Part shown: in pieces, positions 25,249 to 35,192 of the stretch
Layout of the letters: each line of letters starts with the position of its first letter
Position numbering within the stretch: the stretch's first letter is position 1
Assembly: GCA_945876285.1 (NCBI GenBank)
Contig: CAMCNO010000001.1
Location: forward strand, 82,947 to 146,946
DNA from: an uncultured Clostridia bacterium
GTDB lineage: Bacteria > Bacillota > Clostridia > Oscillospirales > Oscillospiraceae
DNA length: 64,000 nucleotides
Reading direction: 5' to 3'
Notes under the pieces: model-generated
Database searches by the model: none
What the model was told of the DNA's origin: nothing
The model's input: the letters and a program-made list of their open reading frames with translations, nothing else
Translations under genes and position numbers: made by a program

Positions 25249-26539
25249 AAAGATGAACCATCGGAAAATCCTGTATATCCTGCTGTCCGTTCTGATCGCC
25301 GCCGCTGTCTGGGCCTTTGTGGACGAATTCGGAAACAACGGCGGACCTTTCCTGGTAGAGCAGAAGGTCACGGACATTCCCATCGAGTATATCTCAGAGG
25401 ATACGCTCACCGACCGGGGATTGATGCTGCTGAAGGATGGCACCAGCCAGAGCATCGACCTGACTTTCCGCGGTTCCCGGCGCATCGTTACGCGGCTTGA
25501 CCGCAGCAAGGTACGGGTGACCGTGGACCTGTCCGGCGTATCCAGACCCGGTGTCCAGGGTATTGGTACGTCAGTCTCCATTACAGACCGGAAATTTTCA
25601 CTGAACAACAATGTGACCATCACAGACCGCAGTTTTTACAATGCTACCGTGAACATCAGCGAGCTGAACAGCCGTACCGTGGAGATACGCTGTGAAGTGA
25701 CCGGCAATGTGGCGGAGGGTTATTCCGCCGGCGAAGTCCGGTTGTCCCAAAACACGCTGGAGATTCGGGGTCTTGCCAAGGACATCAATCCCGTCAGCTA
25801 TGCCAAGGTCACGCTGGATATCGGTAAAAATACAATGGAAACTGTAACAAAGGACCTGTCTATCCAGTTCTATGACCGCTACGACCGCCTGATCGAAAAC
25901 GATGACATTTATCCCCTGGCAGACAGCGTCCAGGCTACGCTGCCGGTCTATGTGACCAAGGAACTGAAGCTGGTCATAGACTTCCTGGAGGCGCCCGGCG
26001 CCCGTGTCAGCAATCTGGACTATACTATCAGCCCGTCCACCATCACCGTCTCCGGAGACGCCGGAAAGCTGAAAAATGTGAACACGATCGTGCTGGGCGA
26101 GTTCGATCTTTTGAAGCTGCTGGAGGAAGGCGCTTCCACCAACACCTATCCCATCATTATCCCCGACGGCTGCCAGAATCTCAGCGGTGTCACCCGGGCC
26201 ACCATGCAGATCAACTTCAAGGACATGGCCGGTGCCGAGGTCGTGGCGACCCAGATGGAATACGCAGCGCTGCCTGAGGGTAAAGAGGCAGAGGTACTGA
26301 CGGAGGAATTGACGGTGAGCATATTCGGCACGGCAGAGGAAGTCGCCGCCATCACCACCGAAAATCTGATCGTCACCGCTGATCTGACGGACTATGCAGC
26401 CGCTTCCGGCACCTATACCGTCCCCGCTACCGTGTCGGTGAAGGGCACCGGAGACATCGGTATCCTGGGCAAGTACCAGGTGCAGGTGACTATCCGGGAG
26501 TCCGCGCCGCCGGAAGAAGAACCTCCCGCGGAAGAATAA
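25238..26539 (+). CDS. cdaR: CdaA regulator with YbbR repeats
   Basis: A membrane-anchored extracellular protein of about 433 residues. One N-terminal helix (I-L-Y-I-L-L-S-V-L-I-A-A-A-V-W-A-F-V) is followed by about four YbbR repeats rich in V-x-V-x-G beta strands, and a Pro/Glu-rich end. CdaR binds and modulates CdaA in Firmicutes. Start is ATG 25235 or 25238; GGAGG at 25225-25229 fits both. It overlaps cdaA by 11 bases. Confidence 0.92.
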   Translation: MQNEKMNHRKILYILLSVLIAAAVWAFVDEFGNNGGPFLVEQKVTDIPIEYISEDTLTDRGLMLLKDGTSQSIDLTFRGSRRIVTRLDRSKVRVTVDLSGVSRPGVQGIGTSVSITDRKFSLNNNVTITDRSFYNATVNISELNSRTVEIRCEVTGNVAEGYSAGEVRLSQNTLEIRGLAKDINPVSYAKVTLDIGKNTMETVTKDLSIQFYDRYDRLIENDDIYPLADSVQATLPVYVTKELKLVIDFLEAPGARVSNLDYTISPSTITVSGDAGKLKNVNTIVLGEFDLLKLLEEGASTNTYPIIIPDGCQNLSGVTRATMQINFKDMAGAEVVATQMEYAALPEGKEAEVLTEELTVSIFGTAEEVAAITTENLIVTADLTDYAAASGTYTVPATVSVKGTGDIGILGKYQVQVTIRESAPPEEEPPAEE

Positions 26540-26554
26540 TACAGGAGAAAAAAC

Positions 26555-26965
26555 ATGACCCAAATCGCAACTGTTGAACGTATCATCGACGCAGACCACG
26601 CGGAGATCTCCGTCCCCAGAAAATCCGCCTGCGGGCACGACTGTGAGGAGTGCGCCGGCTGCGGCGTCACCGGGGCGGCTGTCCACGCAAAGGCTGTCAA
26701 CCCAATCGGCGCCCGTCCCGGACAGAAGGTGGTCGTACAGAGCAGCACCCAGAAAATGCTGGGCATCGTGGTCCTTGTCTATCTGATCCCCGTTGTACTG
26801 TTTTTGGCAGGCTACCTGCTGGCAGCTTTCCTGACTGCCAGCGTGGCTGTCCAGTACACGGTGGCTGTGGCAGCCTTTCTGATGGGCATTGGCTTTGCCA
26901 TCCTGTATGACCGGCATCTGCGGGACAGGGGAGGACTTTCGTTCACGATCGTCCGTCTGTTCTGA
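26555..26965 (+). CDS. SoxR-reducing system protein RseC family
   Basis: A 136-residue inner-membrane protein of the RseC/MucC family. Four cysteines in C-x3-C-x2-C-x2-C (C26, C30, C33, C36) are the hallmark and may hold a metal cluster; two membrane helices follow (about 69-90 and 96-115). RseC accompanies Rnf complexes in other bacteria, but no rnf gene is in this window. It lies 15 bases after cdaR. Confidence 0.88.
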   Translation: MTQIATVERIIDADHAEISVPRKSACGHDCEECAGCGVTGAAVHAKAVNPIGARPGQKVVVQSSTQKMLGIVVLVYLIPVVLFLAGYLLAAFLTASVAVQYTVAVAAFLMGIGFAILYDRHLRDRGGLSFTIVRLF

Positions 26966-26968
26966 GGC

Positions 26969-27874
26969 GTGTTCGGTTATGTGAGGCCCCCTCTCCAGGC
27001 GCTGAGCGAGGAGGAAGTGGAGCGGTTCCGGCGAATGTACTGCGGACTGTGTCATATCCTTGGACGGCGGTACGGTCAGGCAGCTCGCTTTATCCTGAAT
27101 TATGATTTCACCTATCTGGCGATTCTCCTTTCCGACCCGGAGGAGGGAAATGTCTCCGGTGCCCGCTGCTATGTGAGCCCTCTGCGGCAGCGGGCTTACC
27201 TGGAATCCAGTGCGGCTATGGAATTGGCGGCGGATGAGAGCGTGATTTTGGCCTATTGGCAGCTGCGGGACGGTGTCTCTGACCACGACTGGTTCCACGG
27301 GCTGAAATACCGCACGGCTTCCGCTGCTCTTGAGAGCGCTTATCGGAAAGCGGCGGCTTACAGGCCCGGCTTTGACACGGCGGTACGGACACAGCTCAGC
27401 CGTCTTTCAGATTTGGAAAAGGAAAGCTGCTCCTCCATGGACATGGCAGCGGACGCTTTCGCGGCGCTGCTGGGCAGCGCCGCCCAGGAAGTATCCGATC
27501 CGGTTCGGCGCCGGGTGTTGGAGCAGCTTCTGTACCATCTGGGCCGCTGGGTCTATCTGGTGGATGCGGCGGACGATTTGAAAAAAGATGCTGCCAGCGG
27601 AAATTATAACCCCGTGGCTCTGCGGTTCGGTCTGACTACCGGAAGCTGGACGGCGGACGCACGCTGGGAATTCGCCCTCTCTCTGGACCATTCCATCCGC
27701 ATGATGGCGACCGCCTTTGAACTCTGGGATTTTGGCGCCTGGACGCCCATCCTGGAAGCGACGATCTATCAGGGACTTTTCCAAGTTGGAAAATCTGTTC
27801 TGGACGGCACGTTCCGGACAACCTACCGCAACGATGAGAGAAAGAAACGCAAGAAGGTCGAGGAAAGCACATGA
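26969..27874 (+). CDS. DUF5685 family protein
   Basis: A 301-residue helical protein of the DUF5685 family, function unknown. The N-terminal F-G-Y-V-x-P and M-Y-C-G-L-C-H-I-L-G-R-R-Y-G motif with two cysteines, F-I-L-N-Y-D-F-T-Y-L-A-I-L, and an L-G-R-W-V-Y-L-V-D-A-A-D-D motif are typical. The start is GTG 26969, after GAGGC. It overlaps the J-domain gene by 4 bases, a pairing seen elsewhere in Clostridia, which suggests the J protein works with it. Confidence 0.82.
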   Translation: MFGYVRPPLQALSEEEVERFRRMYCGLCHILGRRYGQAARFILNYDFTYLAILLSDPEEGNVSGARCYVSPLRQRAYLESSAAMELAADESVILAYWQLRDGVSDHDWFHGLKYRTASAALESAYRKAAAYRPGFDTAVRTQLSRLSDLEKESCSSMDMAADAFAALLGSAAQEVSDPVRRRVLEQLLYHLGRWVYLVDAADDLKKDAASGNYNPVALRFGLTTGSWTADARWEFALSLDHSIRMMATAFELWDFGAWTPILEATIYQGLFQVGKSVLDGTFRTTYRNDERKKRKKVEEST

Positions 27875-28515
27875 ACGATCCCTATCAAATTCTTGGCGTA
27901 CCGGAGACCGCCTCTGACGAAGAAGTCAAACGGGCCTACCGGGAGCTGGCACGGAAGTACCATCCTGACAACTACCACGACAATCCCCTGGCCGATCTGG
28001 CACAGGAGAAAATGAAAGATATCAACGCCGCTTACGAGCAGATCACCAAAATGCGCAGCGGCGCGAAAAGCGGCGGGTATTCTTCCGCCGGAAGCTCCGG
28101 CTCTTACGGCGGTTACGGCGGCTATCAGCAGCAGTACAGCAGCCAGTCCTCGTCAGGCAGCTCTGTTCTGCAGCAGGTACGCATTGCCATCAATACAGGC
28201 AATATCAGCCGGGCCGAGGCACTGCTTGCCAATTACAGCGACCATAATGCCGAGTGGAACTTCCTGCGGGGCGCTGTATGTTACCGCCGTGGCTGGATGG
28301 ATGAGGCCAAGCGGTATTACCAGACCGCCTGCCAAATGGACCCCGGAAATGCCGAGTACCGTCAGGCGCTGGAGTTTATGGAACGCGGTACGGAATCGGC
28401 CTACCGCCCGGGCGGCCAGCCCTTTGGAACGGAAGTATGCGGCGGAAACCTCTGCCTGCCCCTGTGCTGTCTGTGGACGCTTTGCAACGGCGGCGGGTAC
28501 TGTTTCTTCTGCTGA
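27871..28515 (+). CDS. J-domain protein with TPR-like and Cys-rich end
   Basis: A 214-residue DnaJ-type co-chaperone. Residues 1-65 form the J domain with H-P-D at 31-33 for stimulating Hsp70. A Gly/Ser/Tyr/Gln linker (about 66-100) is followed by a TPR-like helical repeat (A-L-L-A-N-Y-S-D-H-N-A-E-W-N-F-L-R-G-A-V-C-Y) and a Cys-rich C-terminus that ends in G-G-G-Y-C-F-F-C. It lacks the zinc fingers of DnaJ itself. Confidence 0.88.
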   Translation: MNDPYQILGVPETASDEEVKRAYRELARKYHPDNYHDNPLADLAQEKMKDINAAYEQITKMRSGAKSGGYSSAGSSGSYGGYGGYQQQYSSQSSSGSSVLQQVRIAINTGNISRAEALLANYSDHNAEWNFLRGAVCYRRGWMDEAKRYYQTACQMDPGNAEYRQALEFMERGTESAYRPGGQPFGTEVCGGNLCLPLCCLWTLCNGGGYCFFC

Positions 28516-28534
28516 GAAATAGGAGGAAGCAAAC

Positions 28535-29413
28535 GTGATCAAGAGTATGACCGGCTACGGCCGGGCAAGGGAAGTGCTGAATAAGCGGGATATCACCGTG
28601 GAGGTGCGCTCCGTCAATAACCGCTATCTGGACTGCACCGTCAAGATGCCAAGGATGTACGCTTTTGCGGAGGATGCGGTCAAGCAGCACGTGCAGAAGG
28701 CCATTTCCCGGGGAAAGGTGGATGTGTTCATCACCGTGGACGCCTCCGCCGCCGATGTGGCGAAGGTCACCGTCAACCGGGAGCTGGCGGCACAGTACGC
28801 CGCTGCCCTGCAGGAACTGTCTGGAGTCTGCGGTACCGAGTCCCATGTGACACCGGAGCAGCTGTCCCGGTTCCCGGATGTGCTGACCGTCACCAAGGCC
28901 GACGAGGACCTGGAAACCGTCAGCGCCGACCTTTGCACGGTTTTGGACAAGGCTCTGGCGGCGTATAATGAGATGCGGGCTGTGGAAGGCGCCAAGCTGG
29001 CGGAAGACATCGGAAACCGTCTCGTCTTTATTGAAAATTATACCAGCCAGGTGGAAGAGCGTTCTCCCCAGACCGTGGCGGAGTACCGGGCCAAGCTGAC
29101 TGCCCGGATGCAGGAGGTGCTTCAGAGCACCACCATCGACCAGCAGCGCATCCTGACCGAGGCCGCCATCTACGCCGACAAGGTGGCTGTGGACGAGGAG
29201 ACCGTCCGCCTGCGGAGCCATGTGGCCCAGCTGCGGACCATGCTCACCTCCGACGAGCCTATGGGCCGGAAGATGGACTTCCTGATTCAGGAGGTCAACC
29301 GGGAATCCAACACCATCGGCTCCAAGTGCAATGACGTAGCCATTGCCCAGGTGGTCGTTGGCCTGAAGGCGGAAGTGGAGAAGATGCGCGAGCAGGTCCA
29401 GAACGTGGAGTGA
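28535..29413 (+). CDS. yicC: YicC family endoribonuclease-like protein
   Basis: A 292-residue protein of the YicC/YloC family; the E. coli member is an endoribonuclease. [10 protein letters not shown] at the start, [11 protein letters not shown], and the C-terminal [17 protein letters not shown] are the conserved blocks. It starts with GTG at 28535 after AGGAGG. The order yicC-remA-gmk-rpoZ-priA is conserved in Firmicutes. Confidence 0.95.
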   Translation: MIKSMTGYGRAREVLNKRDITVEVRSVNNRYLDCTVKMPRMYAFAEDAVKQHVQKAISRGKVDVFITVDASAADVAKVTVNRELAAQYAAALQELSGVCGTESHVTPEQLSRFPDVLTVTKADEDLETVSADLCTVLDKALAAYNEMRAVEGAKLAEDIGNRLVFIENYTSQVEERSPQTVAEYRAKLTARMQEVLQSTTIDQQRILTEAAIYADKVAVDEETVRLRSHVAQLRTMLTSDEPMGRKMDFLIQEVNRESNTIGSKCNDVAIAQVVVGLKAEVEKMREQVQNVE

Positions 29414-29417
29414 AAAT

Positions 29418-29663
29418 ATGAAGCTCATCAATATCGGATTTGGCAATCTGGTCAGCGAGGAGCGGCTGGTAGCGATCGTCAGCCCGGATTCCGCGCCTAT
29501 CAAACGTATGGTCCAGGAGACCAGGGAGCGCGGAATGCTCATTGACGCCACATACGGCCGCAAAACCGCGTCCATCTTTATCATGGACAGCGACCATGTG
29601 ATACTGTCGGCTCTGCCGCCGGAGAAATTCGGCATCAGCGGGGCAAACGTGGAAGAGAGATGA
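29418..29663 (+). CDS. remA: Matrix/biofilm regulator RemA family (DUF370)
   Basis: An 81-residue DNA-binding protein of the RemA family. In Bacillus subtilis RemA activates biofilm-matrix genes and osmoprotection genes. The block [16 protein letters not shown] and D-A-T-Y-G-R-K-T is fully conserved. Its last base overlaps the gmk start (ATGA). Confidence 0.95.
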   Translation: MKLINIGFGNLVSEERLVAIVSPDSAPIKRMVQETRERGMLIDATYGRKTASIFIMDSDHVILSALPPEKFGISGANVEER

Positions 29664-30265
29664 ACGATATGAAAAAGGGAAAGACTTTTATTATTTCCGG
29701 CCCTTCCGGTGTGGGAAAGAGCACGGTTTTAAGCGCGCTGCTGGAAAAGCGGCCCAATGTGTACTTTTCCGTTTCCGCAACCACCCGTGACCCCCGTCCG
29801 GGTGAGCTGGACGGCATCCACTATCATTTCATGGATGTGGATTCCTTCCGAAAGTGGATCGCCATGGATCAGTTCCTGGAGTATGCGGAATACGTGGGAA
29901 ATTTCTACGGAACGCCCAAGCGGTTCGTGGACGAAGCCATGGAGCAGGGAAAGGACGTCATTCTGGACATCGAGGTTCAGGGTGCCATCCAGGTGACCAG
30001 CAAGCGGCCGGACACGGTACGCATCTTTATCGCTCCTCCCAGTTGGTCGGAGTTGGAGCGCCGCCTTACGGAACGCGGCACCGACAGCAAGGACAAAATC
30101 CAGAAGCGGCTCCTGCGGGCCAAGGTGGAGTTCCAGACGGCACACACCTATGATTATTTTGTCATCAACGATACCGTTGAAAACGCAGTCAAGGAACTGG
30201 ACGCCATTATGACGGCAGAGCACTGCAAGCCCAAGGAACGCATGGAGATCATCAACGGCAGATAA
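29660..30265 (+). CDS. gmk: Guanylate kinase
   Basis: A 201-residue kinase converting GMP to GDP. The P-loop [10 protein letters not shown] is at residues 13-22, followed by [11 protein letters not shown] and G-x-x-Y-H-F for GMP binding. The ATG at 29660 overlaps the remA stop; the Met at 29669 is an alternative. Confidence 0.97.
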   Translation: MNDMKKGKTFIISGPSGVGKSTVLSALLEKRPNVYFSVSATTRDPRPGELDGIHYHFMDVDSFRKWIAMDQFLEYAEYVGNFYGTPKRFVDEAMEQGKDVILDIEVQGAIQVTSKRPDTVRIFIAPPSWSELERRLTERGTDSKDKIQKRLLRAKVEFQTAHTYDYFVINDTVENAVKELDAIMTAEHCKPKERMEIINGR

Positions 30266-30325
30266 GTCCCTTAGAGTTTATAATATAAAAAATTTAGCCG
30301 AACGGCAGAATGGAAGTCGATCAAT

Positions 30326-30547
30326 ATGATGCTGTATCCCGCAATGAACAAGCTGACAAGCTATGTCCCCAACCGCTATATGCTGGTAAATGTGGTGGCC
30401 CGCCGGGCCCGCCAGATCGCAGAGACCGCTGAAGAGACAGGCGAGCGCTTGACTGAAAAGCCTGTGACTCTGGCTATCAACGAAGTGGCTGAAGGCAAGC
30501 TGGATGCTACCCAGATGGATCTGACCATCGAGGAAGAAAACGCGTAA
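30326..30547 (+). CDS. rpoZ: RNA polymerase omega subunit
   Basis: A 73-residue omega subunit that helps assemble RNA polymerase. The core Y-M-L-V-N-V-V-A-R-R-A-R-Q-I and the K-P-V-T-L-A-I-N-E-V motif are present. Either of two adjacent ATGs at 30326/30329 may start it; the ribosome-binding site is weak (GGAAG about 10 bases upstream). Confidence 0.93.
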   Translation: MMLYPAMNKLTSYVPNRYMLVNVVARRARQIAETAEETGERLTEKPVTLAINEVAEGKLDATQMDLTIEEENA

Positions 30548-30568
30548 ACACAAAAGGAGGGGCGAGGC

Positions 30569-32998
30569 ATGGAGACCGCTGTCATTGTAAAAGTTGCGGT
30601 CAGCGCCGCGCCCTATTCCATTGATAAGCCCTATGACTATCTGGTGCCTGCGGAGCTGCTGGAGGCAGCAGTGCCTGGGGTCCGGGTCACAGTGCCTTTC
30701 GGAAAGGGTAACCGGGAGTCCGAGGGGATCATTCTGGCCCGGGAGACCGGAGAAAAAACACCGGGGCTGAAAGCTCTGAAAGCTCTGCTGGACCAGGAGC
30801 CGGTTCTGGACCAGGACGGCATTTCGCTGGCGCTGTGGATGCGGCAGCGATATTTCTGCACCATGTTTGAGGCCGTTAAAACCATCCTGCCAGCCGGACT
30901 GTGGTATCGGTTCCGGGAAGTCTGGCATCTGAAGGGCGAAGCGGGGAGCGTTGAGACCGGGGAAAACATCGTTCTGAAAGCACTGGAAGCCAACGGCGGA
31001 CAGTGCGATTTAGAAACGCTGCGGGATCTTTGCGGCGAGCAGGTTCCCTCTATGCTGAAAGCCCTCCAAAAAAAGGATCTTGTCTGGTGTGAGAACACTG
31101 CCAAACGCAAGATCAGCGACAAGACCCGCCGGATGGCCGAATTGGCCGTCAGCGCTGAGGATGCCCTGGCATTGACAGAACCCAGAAGACATTCTGCGCC
31201 CATGCGCTATGAGGCGATCCGGTTCCTGGCTGCCACAGGCCGGGCTTCCGCCGCTGATATCTGCTATTTCACCGGTGCCTCCATGCAGACCCTGCGAGGC
31301 CTGGAGAAGGCCGGTATTCTGGCTTTTTCAGATGAAGAGGAACTGCGTGTCCCGGAAGTAACACAACTTGAACCCGGCCCGCCTATCGTTCTCAATGAGG
31401 AACAGCAGGCGGCTTTTGATGGGATCATGGAGCTTGCGGCCCATCCCAACGGTGAGGTGGCTCTGCTGCACGGTGTCACGGGCAGCGGAAAGACCCAGGT
31501 CTACCTGCGGCTGGTGCAGGAGGTGCTGGATCAGGGCAAGACCGCTATCGTTCTGGTGCCGGAAATTGTCCTGACGCCGCAGATGATGCGAAAATTTTCC
31601 TCTTATTTTGGCAATGATGTGGCGATGCTCCACAGTTCTCTCCGCATGACAGAGCGCTACGACCAGTGGAAGCGCATCCGCCGTGGGGAGGTCCGGGTAG
31701 TGCTGGGCACCCGCTCAGCGATTTTTGCGCCTCTGAAAAACCTGGGCCTTATCATCATGGATGAGGAGCAGGAGGGAAGCTATCAGTCGGAGAACCCACC
31801 CCGGTATCACACCCGGGATGTGGCGAAATACCTCTGTGCCAAGCATGGCGCCACGCTGCTGCTGGGCTCCGCCACACCGACGGTAGAGACCGCATGGGCG
31901 GCGGAACAGGGCGTCTATCATAAGCTGCTGCTACGACGGCGGTATAATGAGAGCGCTTTGCCCCAGGTCATGGTGGCCGATCTCCGGGAAGAGATCCGAG
32001 ATGGAAATCCCGGCCTGATTGGGCAGGTGCTCCGGGAGGAAATTGAAAAGAATCTTGCCAGCGGTGAGCAGAGCATCCTGTTTCTGAACCGCCGGGGCAG
32101 CAGCCGCTATGTGCTGTGCGGCGAATGCGGCTATGTGCCGGAGTGTCCCCGGTGCAGCGTGCCCATGACCTATCACTCCGCCAACGGTCGGCTGATGTGC
32201 CATTACTGCGGTCATTCCCAGCGGGCCACCGACGTCTGTCCGGAATGCGGCGGTATGATGAAGCACATTGGAACGGGCACGCAAAAGGTAGAGGAGGAGC
32301 TGCGGGAGCTGTTTCCGGAGACCGGCATCCTGCGGATGGACGCGGATACGGTCGGCGGCGGTCACGAAAAGCTCCTGAACCGTTTTGAAAAAGAGCGTAT
32401 CCCCATCCTATTGGGCACCCAAATGGTTGCCAAGGGATTGGATTTTGATAATGTAACGCTGGTAGGCGTATTGTCCGCCGATATTTCCCTGTATGTGGAC
32501 AATTACCGGGCAGCGGAGCGGACCTTCAATCTGCTGACCCAGGTGGTAGGCCGGGCCGGGCGTGGCAGGAAGCTGGGCCGGGCTGTTATTCAGACCTACA
32601 CGCCAGGCAATGATGTCATCCAGAGCGCAGCCCGTCAAGACTACGACAGCTTCTACGAAAGCGAGATCAGGATGCGCCGCCTGCGGCGCTATCCGCCCTT
32701 TGCGGACCTGTTTACCATCACCGTATCCGGAACGGAGGAAGGCGCCGTACTGCGGGCTTCCGCCGGAGTCCGGGGACGGCTGCGGGAGCTGTTCGCACAA
32801 GACGATTCCGTGGAGATCCTGGGCCCCGCGCCTGCGCCGGTGGTGAAGCTGAACAACCGCTTCCGTTACCGCTGCGTACTGGTGGGGAAGAACGACAAGG
32901 CTACACGGGAAAAGATAAGCTGGCTTTTAAAGGACTTTGCAAATGACCGCGCCAATCGCGGACTGAATATCTTTACAGACTGCAACACGCTGGAATGA
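30569..32998 (+). CDS. priA: Primosomal protein N' (replication restart helicase PriA)
   Basis: An 809-residue 3'-to-5' DNA helicase that reloads replication forks. An N-terminal 3'-DNA-binding domain precedes the helicase with Walker A G-V-T-G-S-G-K-T, D-E-E-Q, and helicase motifs V-G-R-A-G-R. Eight clustered cysteines (C-G-E-C-G, C-P-R-C, C-H-Y-C-G, C-P-E-C-G) form the zinc lobe. A strong AAAGGAGGGG precedes the ATG. def and fmt follow, as is common. Confidence 0.97.
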   Translation: METAVIVKVAVSAAPYSIDKPYDYLVPAELLEAAVPGVRVTVPFGKGNRESEGIILARETGEKTPGLKALKALLDQEPVLDQDGISLALWMRQRYFCTMFEAVKTILPAGLWYRFREVWHLKGEAGSVETGENIVLKALEANGGQCDLETLRDLCGEQVPSMLKALQKKDLVWCENTAKRKISDKTRRMAELAVSAEDALALTEPRRHSAPMRYEAIRFLAATGRASAADICYFTGASMQTLRGLEKAGILAFSDEEELRVPEVTQLEPGPPIVLNEEQQAAFDGIMELAAHPNGEVALLHGVTGSGKTQVYLRLVQEVLDQGKTAIVLVPEIVLTPQMMRKFSSYFGNDVAMLHSSLRMTERYDQWKRIRRGEVRVVLGTRSAIFAPLKNLGLIIMDEEQEGSYQSENPPRYHTRDVAKYLCAKHGATLLLGSATPTVETAWAAEQGVYHKLLLRRRYNESALPQVMVADLREEIRDGNPGLIGQVLREEIEKNLASGEQSILFLNRRGSSRYVLCGECGYVPECPRCSVPMTYHSANGRLMCHYCGHSQRATDVCPECGGMMKHIGTGTQKVEEELRELFPETGILRMDADTVGGGHEKLLNRFEKERIPILLGTQMVAKGLDFDNVTLVGVLSADISLYVDNYRAAERTFNLLTQVVGRAGRGRKLGRAVIQTYTPGNDVIQSAARQDYDSFYESEIRMRRLRRYPPFADLFTITVSGTEEGAVLRASAGVRGRLRELFAQDDSVEILGPAPAPVVKLNNRFRYRCVLVGKNDKATREKISWLLKDFANDRANRGLNIFTDCNTLE

Positions 32999-33016
32999 GC
33001 GAGGAGGATAAAAACA

Positions 33017-33517
33017 ATGGCATTGCGCAAAATCGTAGAGCAGGGCGACGAGTGCCTGACGAAGGTCTGCCGCCCCGTGACCGTATTCAACAAGCGGCTC
33101 CATGAGCTGCTGGACGACATGACAGAGACCTTGTCCGACGCCAACGGCGCCGGTCTGGCCGCCCCCCAGGTTGGCGTACTCCGCCGCCTTTGCATCGTGA
33201 TGGACGAAGAGTCCGGAGAGTATCTGGAGCTGATCAATCCTGAGATCGTGGCCCAGAGCGGTGAACAGACCGGACTGGAGGGATGTCTCAGCGTTCCCGG
33301 CAAGTGGGGCATCGTCACCCGACCGGCGAAGGTCCGGGTCCGCGCCCAGGACCGCTACGGCGATTGGTTCGAAGCCGAAGGCGAGGGTTTGAACGCCCGC
33401 TGCTTCTGCCATGAGCTGGAGCATCTGGACGGTCATCTGTACACCGAGCACATCGACCACTTCCTGTCCGACGAGGAACTGCGGGCATATCTGGAAGCGG
33501 AAGAGGAAGGGGAGTAA
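33017..33517 (+). CDS. def: Peptide deformylase
   Basis: A 166-residue metalloenzyme that removes the N-formyl group from new proteins. The three motifs are G-A-G-L-A-A-P-Q-V-G, E-G-C-L-S-V-P (metal ligand C90) and the H-E-L-E-H helix (H132, E133, H136). The acidic C-terminal tail is normal for type 1 enzymes. It precedes fmt, which adds the formyl group to initiator tRNA. Confidence 0.97.
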   Translation: MALRKIVEQGDECLTKVCRPVTVFNKRLHELLDDMTETLSDANGAGLAAPQVGVLRRLCIVMDEESGEYLELINPEIVAQSGEQTGLEGCLSVPGKWGIVTRPAKVRVRAQDRYGDWFEAEGEGLNARCFCHELEHLDGHLYTEHIDHFLSDEELRAYLEAEEEGE

Positions 33518-33521
33518 GTCC

Positions 33522-34436
33522 ATGCGCATCCTGTTCATGGGGACGCCGGATTTCGCTGTGGCGTCCCTGATTCGGCTTGTGGAGGACGGCCACGACATCT
33601 GCGGCGTATTCACCCAGCCGGACAAGCCCAAAAACCGTGGGCACAAGCTTGCCTTCTCTCCTGTAAAGGAATATGCTTTGTCACAGAATCTGGCCGTATA
33701 CCAGCCGCTCAAGATGCGGGATGGGGAGGCAATGTCCATTGTGGAGGAGCTGGCTCCTGAGCTGATCGTGGTGGCAGCCTATGGAAAGATTCTCCCGGAA
33801 AACATTTTGAACTACCCGAAGTACGGCTCTATCAATGTTCATTCGTCCCTGCTGCCAAAGTACCGTGGTGCGGCGCCCATCAACTGGGCCATTCTGGACG
33901 GCGATGCGGAGACCGGCGTGTCTATCATGTATATGGCGAAGGAGCTGGATGCCGGTGATGTGATCCTGCAAAAGGCAACCGCCATCGGTGAGGACGAGGA
34001 CGCTCTGACCCTGACCGCCCGATTGGCGGAGCTGGGTGCGGAGGCCCTGGCTGAGGCTGTGGAGGCCTTGAAAAATGGAACGGCCAACCGCACACCCCAG
34101 GACGGCAGCAAGCAGACCTATGCCGCTATGCTCTCCAAGGAGATGTCTCCCATCGACTGGAGCCGCCCCGCCCGCGCCATCGACTGTCAGGTGCGGGGCC
34201 TGATCCCCTGGCCCTGCGCATCTACGGAGCTGGCGGGCCAGCGGTTCAAGGTCTACCGCACCGCGCCCGGAGGAAAGACGGACAAGGCTCCCGGCACCAT
34301 CCTGGCCGCCGGGAAAATGGGCATTGAAGTCGCCTGCGGCGACGGAAAAAGCCTTTGTATCACAGAACTCCAGGCAGAAGGCGGCAAGCGCATGGCTGCG
34401 GCTGCTTATCTTCTGGGGCATCCAATTCAAATCTAA
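33522..34436 (+). CDS. fmt: Methionyl-tRNA formyltransferase
   Basis: A 304-residue enzyme that formylates initiator Met-tRNA. M-G-T-P-D-F-A-V opens the protein; the folate site N-V-H-S-S-L-L-P-K-Y-R-G-A-A-P-I-N-W and the D-A-G-D-V motif follow, then the C-terminal tRNA-binding domain. The ATG at 33522 lies 4 bases after the def stop, with GAAGGGGAG upstream. An upstream ATG at 33411 is inside def and is rejected. Confidence 0.97.
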   Translation: MRILFMGTPDFAVASLIRLVEDGHDICGVFTQPDKPKNRGHKLAFSPVKEYALSQNLAVYQPLKMRDGEAMSIVEELAPELIVVAAYGKILPENILNYPKYGSINVHSSLLPKYRGAAPINWAILDGDAETGVSIMYMAKELDAGDVILQKATAIGEDEDALTLTARLAELGAEALAEAVEALKNGTANRTPQDGSKQTYAAMLSKEMSPIDWSRPARAIDCQVRGLIPWPCASTELAGQRFKVYRTAPGGKTDKAPGTILAAGKMGIEVACGDGKSLCITELQAEGGKRMAAAAYLLGHPIQI

Positions 34437-34448
34437 AAGAGGGATATT

Positions 34449-35192
34449 ATGCCTGTTGATTCCTATATCTACGCGGGCGGATACGGTACCTTTCTGGCTA
34501 ATAACATTTACTGCATCCTGCTGATTCCGGTGTTCCTGCTGTCTCTCTGGGCCCAGATCCAGGTCAGCGGGAACTTTCGGCGGTACAGCGCCGTCCAAAA
34601 CCGCAGACGCCTCACTGGCGCTCAGGCGGCAGAGGCGGTGCTGCGGGCCCACGGCGTTTATGACGTGGGTATCCGTACCTGCCGCGGCAGCCTGACGGAC
34701 CACTACGACCCACGGGATAACACCATCTATCTGTCTGAGGACGTATACAACGCCCCCACCATCGCGGCGGTAGGCGTGGCGGCCCATGAGGCAGGCCATG
34801 CGGTGCAGTACGCCGTGGGCTACGGTCCAATCCGCCTGCGGAGCGCCATCGTTCCCGTCACCCAGTTTGGCTCCAAATTTTCCTTTATCCTGCTGCTTCT
34901 TGGAATGCTGTTTTACAGCCAGAAGCTCTTTCTCATCGGCATCCTGCTGTTTTCCCTGACGACCTTTTTCCAGCTTGTGACGCTTCCTGTGGAGTTCAAC
35001 GCCTCTCACCGGGCCATTGAGACGCTGGAAGGCCAGATGCTGCTGGACGAGGAGGAGATCGGCGGAGCAAAGAAAGTCCTGCAAGCCGCGGCACTGACGT
35101 ATGTGGCCGCGCTGCTGATGTCCGTTTTACAGCTTTTGCGCTATGTGCTGATCTTCCTGTCGCGGAATAACCGCAGGGGAGGCCGGGAATGA
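34449..35192 (+). CDS. YugP-type zinc metallopeptidase (membrane)
   Basis: A 247-residue membrane protein of the YugP family (zinc peptidase type 2). H-E-A-G-H at residues 113-117 binds zinc; four hydrophobic helices flank it (about 18-34, 134-150, 155-172 and 210-228). Substrate unknown. It overlaps rsmB by 4 bases and sits in the fmt-rsmB interval, its usual place in many Clostridia. Confidence 0.88.
   Translation: MPVDSYIYAGGYGTFLANNIYCILLIPVFLLSLWAQIQVSGNFRRYSAVQNRRRLTGAQAAEAVLRAHGVYDVGIRTCRGSLTDHYDPRDNTIYLSEDVYNAPTIAAVGVAAHEAGHAVQYAVGYGPIRLRSAIVPVTQFGSKFSFILLLLGMLFYSQKLFLIGILLFSLTTFFQLVTLPVEFNASHRAIETLEGQMLLDEEEIGGAKKVLQAAALTYVAALLMSVLQLLRYVLIFLSRNNRRGGRE

Noticed and set aside
25598..27298. 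566-codon reverse-strand open frame
   Set aside because: Covers cdaR, the RseC gene and part of the DUF5685 gene, all of which are well supported on the forward strand.
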